The position numbers and the translations under genes were made by a program. Under the pieces are notes generated by a model. That model saw only the letters and a list, made by a program, of their open reading frames with translations, was not told where the DNA came from and made no database searches. A DNA stretch of 36,519 nucleotides from Verrucomicrobiaceae bacterium (GTDB lineage Bacteria > Verrucomicrobiota > Verrucomicrobiia > Chthoniobacterales > Terrimicrobiaceae), in NCBI GenBank assembly GCA_007280915.1, contig QYQL01000175.1, positions 1-36,519 of the forward strand, given 5' to 3'. Positions 7,570-14,758 of the stretch are shown in pieces. The first letter of the stretch is position 1, and each line of letters begins with the position of its first letter.

Positions 7570-9066
7570 TTAGCGGGCTGGCGGCCCGGACTCTGAAGAG
7601 ACTTTTTCCGGTGCCGCATCCAGACTCGCGGCCTTGATGAGGGCGTTGCCCAGGTCTTTTCCAATCTGGAGAAGGCCAGGGGTCGTGTAATGGTATTGTC
7701 CTTCCGAGAGCCCCTTGGCCACCGGGTAGACGTTCGCGTCGGCGGTTTCCGTAGCGATCACTTTCGGCACAGCAGCCGCGACGGCATCCTGCGCCTTGCG
7801 AACGACCTCCCATTCCCCGACCGTCTTCGCATCCGGGCTGCCTTCGATCTGCTGAGGGGAAATTTTGGCGAGCACAAACGGAAGGTCCGCGCCGAACGTC
7901 GCACGCACATCGGCGATGAAATCGGTCAGATGTTTTTGATACTCGGCGCCCTTCCCATCCAGTGCGTCCGACTCGCCCTGGACCCATCCCATTCCCAGCA
8001 CTTCGACCGTGCGGTCGGGGTATTTAGCCTTCAGCGCGGCGATCCCCCGCTTCGCGACATCCTGAAAGATGCGGTAAAGTTTTCCATCGGCCGCGGAATC
8101 CGCCGTGCCGTCGGGCAGCCAGCACTCCTGCTTCCAAAGGCTGCTGCCACCCATCGCAAACTTGATCACCGCCAGCTTGGCATCCGGGTCGGGGAGGCGG
8201 TCGCGGACCGTTCGCGCAAAGCTCAGCTCCGGGCCGAACCGGCTGATCGGCGCGACCGTGAGGGCCGGATAGCAGTTCGGGAGCGGCTTGACGTTCGTAT
8301 TGGAATTGCCGGATTGCAGGGGGAGCAGCGTTCCCTCGGGCAGCATGCCGGGGCCGGGAATGTCGTAGAACATTTCCACATCGTTCTGCGGCTTCGCCAG
8401 CGGATCCTTGGTGTCCTCAAGATATTGCTGATAGCCCCAGCCGAGCGCATTCGACTGGCCGCCAAACAGCAGCGCGTAAACTTTTTTTCCCGACGAGGGA
8501 GTGGTGCCAGCTGAGGCCGGAGCGGGCTTGGCTGGAGCGGGCTTCGCACCGGGCTTGGAAGCCGCCCCTCTTTCCGGCACGACCAGAACACCCCACTTGC
8601 CGAGGTTGAGCGGCTCGTCGACCGCCATCTCCTTCTGGTAGACGAAGCACCGGTTCCACCCACCTTCAAAAAGCAGAACATCCGGCAGGTCAACCCTCTG
8701 AAAGCCAAGATCCAACAGCTCCTCCTCTCTGCTGTCCGGGCTCTTCCCCGCAATAGGGGTAAAAACATACACAACGCCCGCCTTCCGGCAGATGACGCTG
8801 ACACGATCGATTTTGCTCCGGATGAATTTGAAGCCGTCCATCACCTCGGGCACCTCTTTGATGGGATAGGACCGGTCGATAAAAAGCTGCGTCCCCGATT
8901 GAAAGACATCCTCCTCCCCGCCGGCGCAGTCAAGTTCTGCGGCCGGACCGGTCAGCAGCGGAGCGGTCTCCTGCGCGACGCAGAGCCCGGCGGCACAGTG
9001 AACCCATGCGACCAGGAGCAGGGTCAGAAATGGCGGGGCAGCAGAGTTCGTTCCGGGGAGGGACAT
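7570..9066 (-). CDS. Secreted SASA-type carbohydrate acetylesterase with N-terminal unknown domain
   Basis: The 498-residue protein starts at ATG 9066 with a signal peptide (TLLLVAWVHCAAGLCVAQ). Residues about 58-165 are the recurring domain (LFIDRSY, AGVVYVFTP, GFQRVDLPD, VYQKEMAVDE, LGKWGVLVVP). A KPGAKPAPAKPAPAS-type linker (166-193) leads to a sialate O-acetylesterase/CE6-like SGNH domain: ALLFGGQSNALGW with the nucleophile Ser205, AMGGSSLW, GWVQGESDA, and a catalytic His about residue 459 (YHYTTPGLLQIG). It should remove acetyl groups from a polysaccharide outside the cytoplasm, which suits acetylated pectin or xylan. It begins 12 bp after kdgK, so it is probably in the same transcript. 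Confidence 0.87.
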   Translation of the reverse strand: MSLPGTNSAAPPFLTLLLVAWVHCAAGLCVAQETAPLLTGPAAELDCAGGEEDVFQSGTQLFIDRSYPIKEVPEVMDGFKFIRSKIDRVSVICRKAGVVYVFTPIAGKSPDSREEELLDLGFQRVDLPDVLLFEGGWNRCFVYQKEMAVDEPLNLGKWGVLVVPERGAASKPGAKPAPAKPAPASAGTTPSSGKKVYALLFGGQSNALGWGYQQYLEDTKDPLAKPQNDVEMFYDIPGPGMLPEGTLLPLQSGNSNTNVKPLPNCYPALTVAPISRFGPELSFARTVRDRLPDPDAKLAVIKFAMGGSSLWKQECWLPDGTADSAADGKLYRIFQDVAKRGIAALKAKYPDRTVEVLGMGWVQGESDALDGKGAEYQKHLTDFIADVRATFGADLPFVLAKISPQQIEGSPDAKTVGEWEVVRKAQDAVAAAVPKVIATETADANVYPVAKGLSEGQYHYTTPGLLQIGKDLGNALIKAASLDAAPEKVSSESGPPAR

Positions 9067-9078
9067 GAATGCCTCGGG

Positions 9079-10164
9079 TTAGCGAACCACACGGCCGGAT
9101 CCCGATCCGCCCATCAGAGCCTCGACTTCGGAGCGGCTCGAAAAATTGTAATCCCCGGAAATGCTGTGGGCGAGGCAGGACGATGCCACCGCGAACGACA
9201 CCGCGGATTGCGGCGCCTGCAATTCAGGAGTCGTCAGCGCGAAGATCAGTCCGGCGGCAAACGCGTCACCGCCGCCCACGCGGTCCACGATATTGGCAAT
9301 CGTGTAGGAACAATACTCGCCATCGCGGACCGGAGCATAATAAGCGCGGCCCTCGGCCGTGTCATAAAGCATCGCCCCCCAGTTGTTGTGCGAAGCCGAA
9401 ATGCTCTCGCGCAGCGTGATGGCCACCTTCCTGACATGCGGGAATTGCGCCACAATCTGCCGGGCCACCTCGGGGTATTTATCGATGGCGACCCTGCCGC
9501 TCTGCACATCGGTGTCCTGGGCATGGATCCCAAGCACCTCGCCGGCATCCTCCTCGTTGCCGATCACGACATCTACATGCGCAAGGATTTTTCTCATCGT
9601 CCTCTGCGCGAGTTCGGACGGGCTCACGCTCTTGTCCCAATTCCATAATTTCCGGCGGAAGTTGAGATCGCAGGAAACCGTCACCCCCTGCGCGCGCGCC
9701 GCCTGCACGGCCGCCAGCACCGCCTCGCTGGCAATTTTGGAAATCGCCGCCGTGATGCCGGAAACATGGAACCATCCGGCCCCGGAAAAAATTTCCTCCC
9801 AAGGATACTGCTCCGTCATCGACACCGACGAACCTTCCCGGTCGTAGATGACCGTGCTCGGGCGCTGGTTCGCCCCAGTTTCCAGGAAATACAAACCCAG
9901 CCGCCCGCGCTTCGTGCGCACGACATGCCGGGTATCGACCCCCATCGACCTCAGGTTCGCCACGCAGGCATCCGCGATGGCGTGGTCCGGAAGAGCGGTG
10001 ACAAATGCCGCCTCCCCTCCCAGATGAACGATGGACGCCGCGACCGAGGCCTCGGCCCCCGCAAACGTCATGTCCAGCGAACCGGGCATCGCCTGGCGGA
10101 AACGCAGGAAGCCCCGCGGCGCAAGCCGTCCCATGATTTCTCCAAATGTGATCACTTTGCTCAT
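9079..10164 (-). CDS. kdgK: 2-dehydro-3-deoxygluconokinase (KDG kinase), PfkB family
   Basis: The enzyme phosphorylates 2-keto-3-deoxygluconate with ATP to KDPG in the cytoplasm. The 361-residue product starts at ATG 10164 with MSKVITFGEIMGRLAPRG, then DMTFAGAEASVAASIVHLGG (the PfkB GG region). The C-terminal PfkB signature VDRVGGGDAFAAGLIFAL carries the catalytic Asp. SCDLNFRRKLW and VIGNEEDA are typical of KDG kinases of this length. The upstream extension to 10440 is a shadow of eda. The ATG overlaps the eda stop (ATGA), which implies translational coupling, and Eda uses its product. The enzyme may also act on related 2-keto-3-deoxy acids, for example 2-keto-3-deoxygalactonate. Confidence 0.93.
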   Translation of the reverse strand: MSKVITFGEIMGRLAPRGFLRFRQAMPGSLDMTFAGAEASVAASIVHLGGEAAFVTALPDHAIADACVANLRSMGVDTRHVVRTKRGRLGLYFLETGANQRPSTVIYDREGSSVSMTEQYPWEEIFSGAGWFHVSGITAAISKIASEAVLAAVQAARAQGVTVSCDLNFRRKLWNWDKSVSPSELAQRTMRKILAHVDVVIGNEEDAGEVLGIHAQDTDVQSGRVAIDKYPEVARQIVAQFPHVRKVAITLRESISASHNNWGAMLYDTAEGRAYYAPVRDGEYCSYTIANIVDRVGGGDAFAAGLIFALTTPELQAPQSAVSFAVASSCLAHSISGDYNFSSRSEVEALMGGSGSGRVVR

Positions 10165-10811
10165 AGTCTTGTTTTCTTCACGATCTCCGCGACCTGGCCC
10201 GCCCGCTGCGTGATGGCCAGCCAATCCCTCTTCCGGATCAGGTCGCGCGGTGCGATCCATGAGCCGCCGAGAGCCAGGATGTTCGGCTCGCGAAGATAGC
10301 TCTCCGCATTTCCGGCATCCACACCACCCAGAGGAATGAAACTCAATCCCAGATGCGCATAGGGAGCCGCGATGCTTTTCAAATAGCCGATCCCGCCCAG
10401 CGGCTCCGCAGGAAAAAATTTCAAAACCCGGCAGCCGCACTCCAAGGCCGCCTCAATATCGCTCGGGGTGCAGATGCCCGGCGCAAATGGAAGACCCACC
10501 TGCTTCGCTTCCGTCACAACCCGGGGATTCATTCCCGGAGCAACTCCGAATGAGGCCCCGGCCGCCGCAACCTCCCCGACCTGTTCTGGAGTCAGGATGG
10601 TCCCCACCCCGGCAAGCATCTCCGGCACCTCACCACGGATCCGCTGGAGAGCCTCCATCGCAGCAGGCGTCCGCAGCGTCAACTCCATGCAATCCACCCC
10701 GCCCGCCAGCAATGCCCGGGCCGCAGGCACCGCATCGGCAGAATCGTCAATGACAAGGACGGCCACAACGCCGGAGCGCTGCAGATGAGATCGGAGAGTT
10801 TCGTTGAACAT
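10161..10811 (-). CDS. eda: KDPG aldolase (2-dehydro-3-deoxy-phosphogluconate aldolase)
   Basis: The enzyme cleaves KDPG (or KDPGal) to pyruvate and glyceraldehyde-3-phosphate. The 216 residues match the family length. Glu43 lies in MELTLRTP, the phosphate site includes the GVGTIL strand and the glycine-rich IPLGGVDAGNAESYL loop, and the Schiff-base lysine is Lys131 in CRVLKFFPAEPLGG. It is the first gene of the minus-strand cluster and overlaps kdgK by four bases. The 163-bp gap upstream contains a near-palindrome like the one before the GntR gene, so the same regulator may control it. Confidence 0.95.
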   Translation of the reverse strand: MFNETLRSHLQRSGVVAVLVIDDSADAVPAARALLAGGVDCMELTLRTPAAMEALQRIRGEVPEMLAGVGTILTPEQVGEVAAAGASFGVAPGMNPRVVTEAKQVGLPFAPGICTPSDIEAALECGCRVLKFFPAEPLGGIGYLKSIAAPYAHLGLSFIPLGGVDAGNAESYLREPNILALGGSWIAPRDLIRKRDWLAITQRAGQVAEIVKKTRL

Positions 10812-10884
10812 GGGATGAAATTCGGGGTGCTGTCAGGCGCACTGCAAATCGAGTTATCGAAAGCATTAAATGCAGATCACATTT

Positions 10885-10898
10885 TGCTGTATACTGGT
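10885..10898. promoter_or_regulatory. Candidate second operator for the GntR/FCD regulator, upstream of eda
   Basis: TGCTGTATACTGGT matches the perfect palindrome at 6018-6031 in 11 of 14 positions, including CTGTATAC and GGT. It lies 74 bp upstream of the eda start in the only sizeable gap before that operon. On the minus strand TATACA within the site could serve as a -10, with TTGTTG 15 bp upstream as a weak -35. Confidence 0.5.
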
Positions 10899-10974
10899 TT
10901 TTGAATTTCAACAATGAAATCCTGCATGTAATCCATGCCTCATCTCATTCCGGGGCGCAATTCCAACCCGCGAC

Positions 10975-11625
10975 TCAATCCCCGATCGTCACCGGCGTCC
11001 CGACGATCACCTTCCCATAAATGATCGGAGCGATATCCTTCGGAAGACGCACGCATCCGTGCGAGGCGGGATAGCCGGGGAGTTCTCCCACATGCATCCC
11101 CTCCGCACGGTGGCTTTGCAGGTTTTCTCCGAACCGCATGAACCACAGCATCGGAGCTCCCTTGAATGTCGTTCCGCTCGGAGCGGAATCAATTTTCGTG
11201 CTGACGCCAGCACGCACGATCAAGCCGCCTTTGTTCACAAACGCTCCGTAAAGACTGGATCGGTGGTCGGGATCCTTCTGCACAATCACAAAGCTGCCCT
11301 TCGGCGTCATTCCCACACGCTTCCCGCTGGAAATCGGCGAATCGATCCCCACCTCATCCCCGACCTTGAGATAGGCTCTCTGCTTCCCGAGGGAAATATA
11401 GACGCTCACATTCTCCGGTGTCGCCTGCTCAAGAACCCTCGGGATCACCTTGGCGGGATCCTGCTTCCGGATGAGCTCGGAGGCGGGTTTCTGCTTTTTT
11501 TGCGGGCGGGGCACCGCCTGCTGCGCCACCACAAGCTGGCAAAATAACAGGACGGCTGCCAGCGCGAGGACCGAAGCCACGGAGCGCGAAAGAAAAGAGG
11601 TGGGATGAACCGCTGCGTTGGTCAT
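10975..11625 (-). CDS. L,D-transpeptidase (YkuD domain), exported
   Basis: The enzyme forms 3-3 peptidoglycan cross-links or anchors proteins to the wall in the periplasm. The 216-residue product starts at ATG 11625 with a signal peptide (VASVLALAAVLLFCQLVVAQ). A Lys/Pro/Gln-rich spacer (PRPQKKQKPA) precedes the YkuD domain (about 65-216), which begins with VSVYISLGKQRAYLKVGDEV. It contains TPKGSF and ends with the active site motif ASHGCVRLPKDIA, with catalytic Cys191. The 87-bp upstream extension is not supported. The gene stands alone, divergent from the 6-phosphogluconate dehydrogenase with a 179-bp gap. Confidence 0.9.
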   Translation of the reverse strand: MTNAAVHPTSFLSRSVASVLALAAVLLFCQLVVAQQAVPRPQKKQKPASELIRKQDPAKVIPRVLEQATPENVSVYISLGKQRAYLKVGDEVGIDSPISSGKRVGMTPKGSFVIVQKDPDHRSSLYGAFVNKGGLIVRAGVSTKIDSAPSGTTFKGAPMLWFMRFGENLQSHRAEGMHVGELPGYPASHGCVRLPKDIAPIIYGKVIVGTPVTIGD

Positions 11626-11804
11626 GGTGAAAAGCCTGATTCCGCTTATCCGCTCACGGCCGATTAAGCAACGAGATTCCTCGCTGGATTTTGCGTATCG
11701 CGATCGCGCCACGCGACAGCTTCATGGCCGCGATGCAGGCTGACGAATCGGATTGCTTTTCGCGAACGATGCCGGAGCATGCGGATTCCAACCAAAATCA
11801 CAAT

Positions 11805-12821
11805 ATGCAACTCGCAATGATCGGTCTCGGCCGGATGGGATCCAACATGGTTCGCCGTCTTCTTCGCAACTCCCACCAGTGCGTCGTATTCGACACGAAT
11901 CCCAAAGCGGTCGAGGATTTGGTGAAGGAGGGAGCGACCGGTGCGGCCTCGCTGAAGGAACTTGTTTCGAAGCTGGAGGCACCGAGGGCGGTCTGGATCA
12001 TGATCCCCGCGGCGATCACGGACAAAATCGTGGATGAGCTCGCAGTCCTGCTGGAACCCGGGGACACGATCATCGACGGTGGAAATTCGTATTTCCGCGA
12101 CGACCGCCGCCGCAGTGAATCGCTGCGACCGAAAGGCATCCACTACCTGGATTGCGGAACGAGCGGCGGGGTCTGGGGACTGGAGCGCGGGTATTGCATG
12201 ATGATCGGCGGAGACAAGGTGGCGGTCGACCGTCTCGATCCGATTTTCAAAACGCTCGCGCCGGGCAAAGGCACGATCGAGCTCACGCCAGGGCGGGAAA
12301 AAATCGCCGGGACAGCCGAGGACGGCTACCTGCACTGCGGGCCTTCCGGTGCCGGGCACTTCGTCAAAATGGTCCACAACGGGATCGAATACGGGATCAT
12401 GGCCGCGTTCGGCGAAGGGTTCGACATCCTCGCGAATGCCAACGTGAGCACGAAGCAGGCCGCGCAGGATGCCGAGACCGCACCCGCGATGCATCACGAT
12501 CTGGACTACGAGCTGAATCTTGCGGACATCTCGGAGGTCTGGCGCCGGGGAAGCGTGATCAGTTCATGGCTGCTCGACCTTGCGGCGGCGGCATTCGCCG
12601 GCAACCCGACGCTCTCGAACTTCAGCGGACGCGTCTCGGATTCCGGCGAGGGACGCTGGACGATCATGGCGGCGATTGAGGAGGCGGTGGATTGCGAGGT
12701 CCTCACCGCGGCGCTCTACGCCCGGTTCCGCTCCCGCAAGGAACACACGATGGCCGAAAAGGTCTGCTCCGCGATGCGGTATCAGTTCGGCGGACACCTC
12801 GAACGCCCGGCGGAAGGATAA
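11805..12821 (+). CDS. gnd: 6-phosphogluconate dehydrogenase, decarboxylating, NAD-type
   Basis: The enzyme converts 6-phosphogluconate to ribulose-5-phosphate, CO2 and NADH/NADPH. The 338-residue product starts at ATG 11805 with [15 protein letters not shown] (Rossmann GxGxxG). An aspartate follows the second strand (VVFDTNP), where NADP-specific enzymes carry an N-R-T type sequence, which suggests NAD preference as in the short GndA/YqeC group. [11 protein letters not shown], the [12 protein letters not shown] substrate loop, and Lys188 with Asn192 in [14 protein letters not shown] are the catalytic residues. The short length also indicates the NAD-type branch. PBP2 follows after 64 bp on the same strand. 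Confidence 0.9.
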   Translation: MQLAMIGLGRMGSNMVRRLLRNSHQCVVFDTNPKAVEDLVKEGATGAASLKELVSKLEAPRAVWIMIPAAITDKIVDELAVLLEPGDTIIDGGNSYFRDDRRRSESLRPKGIHYLDCGTSGGVWGLERGYCMMIGGDKVAVDRLDPIFKTLAPGKGTIELTPGREKIAGTAEDGYLHCGPSGAGHFVKMVHNGIEYGIMAAFGEGFDILANANVSTKQAAQDAETAPAMHHDLDYELNLADISEVWRRGSVISSWLLDLAAAAFAGNPTLSNFSGRVSDSGEGRWTIMAAIEEAVDCEVLTAALYARFRSRKEHTMAEKVCSAMRYQFGGHLERPAEG

Positions 12822-12885
12822 TCCCAGCCCAGCGACTGATTTTTCCATTAGAATCCGGAAAAGAATCGGGTATTGTCCCCGCCGA

Positions 12886-14730
12886 ATGAAGTTCCGCCTC
12901 CTTGTCTGCATGCTGCCCGCCGCCGTCCTCGCGCAGGGGGTGAACATCGACAATACCGGCTCGGAGGAAAACCCGAAGCCGACCTGGGAAACCCAGCGCC
13001 AAGCCCGCACCTACACGCTGGCGATCCCGGCTCCGCGCGGGCAGATCACCGACCGGAACGGCCGGCCGCTTGCGCAGAACCGCCTCAGCTACAACCTCGC
13101 GATCAACTTCCCCACCCCGCTCGACTGGACCGAGGCGAAGGTCCTCTCCTTTGCCCGGCAGCAGATCACGCTGGCAAAGGGCCTGCTCAAGCGGGAGATC
13201 CAGATCACAGACCAGGCGATCCTCAGCCACTACAAGAACCGGGGCGTCCTCCCGCTCGACATCGTCGAGGATCTGCTCCCGACGGAACTCTCCGTAATCC
13301 AGGGAGGGCTTCCCTCCGAACTCATCCTCCGCCAGACCTATGCGCGGTTCTATCCGAATGGATCGCTCGCCTCGCACATCATCGGCTACACCGGGCGTGA
13401 AGCTCCCCTCTCGTTGCGACCGATCGAGAACAACGACTTCATCTTTCCCGAAAGCGAGGGACGCGAGGGGCTCGAGCAGATTTTCGACAACGAACTGCGC
13501 GGCCAGCCGGGCATCCTCCACATCACCTACGGCAAGGACGGACGGAAGATGTCCGAGCGGATCGCCCGCCAGCCGGTGCCGGGATACAATGTCATCTCCA
13601 CAATCGATGACAACCTGCAGCGGCTCTGCGAAAAAGTGCTCGCTGAAAACACGAAGCGCGGAGCGCTTGTCATCATCGAACCCTCGACGGGAGAAATCCT
13701 CGCGATGGCCTCTCACCCCGGTTTCAATCCGAACGACTTCGTGCCGATCGTGAAGCCGGCGATCTTCGAGGCATTTTCCAAAGACCCTTCCGACCCGCTC
13801 GTCCCGCGAGCGTTCCGCTCGGCCTACCCGGCGGGCTCGACATTCAAAACCTTCGTGGGATTCGCGGCGCTCAACTCCGGCAAAATCAAACCAAAGGACG
13901 AATTCAACTGTCCGGCGGACTTCACGGTCGGAGACCATACGTTCAAGAACTGGAAGAAGTCCGGTGCCGGAATGCTCAATTTCAAGGAGGCCCTGACTCA
14001 GTCGTGCAACACGTGGTTCTACCAAGTGGGGATCAAGATCGGCGCCCCGACGATCATCGAGTATGCAAACCGCCTCGGGCTGGGCCGCCGCACCGGGATC
14101 CCGGTGAAATCGGAGACGGAAGGAAACATCCCGACCGATGAATACATGATGCGCGTCCACAAGCGGGTTATCAAAAAAGGCGATGTCGCCAACATGGCAA
14201 TCGGGCAGGGCGACATCCTCATCAGCCCGCTCCAGATGACCCAGGCGATGGGCGTGATTTCCCAAAAGGGAGTCTTTCACCAGACCCGTCTCGTCAAGCA
14301 GGTCCAGACGATCGACAACCGCGTGATTGCCGCCTATCCCGACCGCGTGCGGGATGAAATCCCGGTCGCGCCCGAGATGGATGAAGTGCTCCGCAAGGCC
14401 CTCGTCGCCGTGACCAGCGATGGACAGGGAACCGCACACCAGGCCCAGGTGAAGGGGATCCAGGTCGCCGGAAAAACAGGAACCGCACAGTGGGGGCCCA
14501 CGAACAAGCAGCGCACCGCCGCGTGGTTCACCGGGTTCCTGCCCGCCGACAATCCGCGCTACGCCTTTGCCGCGCTGTATGAGGGAGAACCGAACGACAA
14601 CACTGTGCATGGCGGCTCGCACGCCGCCCCGATCATCGGAAAGCTTTTCAAGCAGGTTTTCGCCGCACCCGGCAAATCCGGCGACAGCGAGCCTGAACCC
14701 GAAACTCCCGCAGCCGACGAGTCGAACTGA
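12886..14730 (+). CDS. mrdA: Penicillin-binding protein 2-like D,D-transpeptidase (class B PBP)
   Basis: The 614-residue product cross-links peptidoglycan, probably during elongation. The start is ATG 12886. Residues about 40-250 form the PBP dimer region (IPAPRGQITDRNGRPLAQN, ASHIIGYTGR, GREGLEQIFDNELRG). The transpeptidase domain has all three active-site motifs: Ser318-T-F-Lys321, Ser373-C-N375 and Lys530-T-G532. The N-terminus is odd: only about 14 hydrophobic residues (FRLLVCMLPAAVLA) ending in an AxA-like site, rather than the long membrane anchor usual in this family. The upstream frame (to 12580) adds no membrane segment and overlaps gnd. The tail is rich in Glu/Pro. RodA and MreBCD are not in the window, so the gene symbol is by similarity. 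Confidence 0.88.
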   Translation: MKFRLLVCMLPAAVLAQGVNIDNTGSEENPKPTWETQRQARTYTLAIPAPRGQITDRNGRPLAQNRLSYNLAINFPTPLDWTEAKVLSFARQQITLAKGLLKREIQITDQAILSHYKNRGVLPLDIVEDLLPTELSVIQGGLPSELILRQTYARFYPNGSLASHIIGYTGREAPLSLRPIENNDFIFPESEGREGLEQIFDNELRGQPGILHITYGKDGRKMSERIARQPVPGYNVISTIDDNLQRLCEKVLAENTKRGALVIIEPSTGEILAMASHPGFNPNDFVPIVKPAIFEAFSKDPSDPLVPRAFRSAYPAGSTFKTFVGFAALNSGKIKPKDEFNCPADFTVGDHTFKNWKKSGAGMLNFKEALTQSCNTWFYQVGIKIGAPTIIEYANRLGLGRRTGIPVKSETEGNIPTDEYMMRVHKRVIKKGDVANMAIGQGDILISPLQMTQAMGVISQKGVFHQTRLVKQVQTIDNRVIAAYPDRVRDEIPVAPEMDEVLRKALVAVTSDGQGTAHQAQVKGIQVAGKTGTAQWGPTNKQRTAAWFTGFLPADNPRYAFAALYEGEPNDNTVHGGSHAAPIIGKLFKQVFAAPGKSGDSEPEPETPAADESN

Positions 14731-14758
14731 TCCGGACACTTGGGAAACGCCCCAACGC

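Noticed and set aside
12703-14739. 678-residue open frame antisense to PBP2
   Set aside because: It mirrors a well-supported class B PBP gene with intact motifs; long antisense frames are expected at this GC content, and its residues (rich in D, R, G, V, H) match no family.
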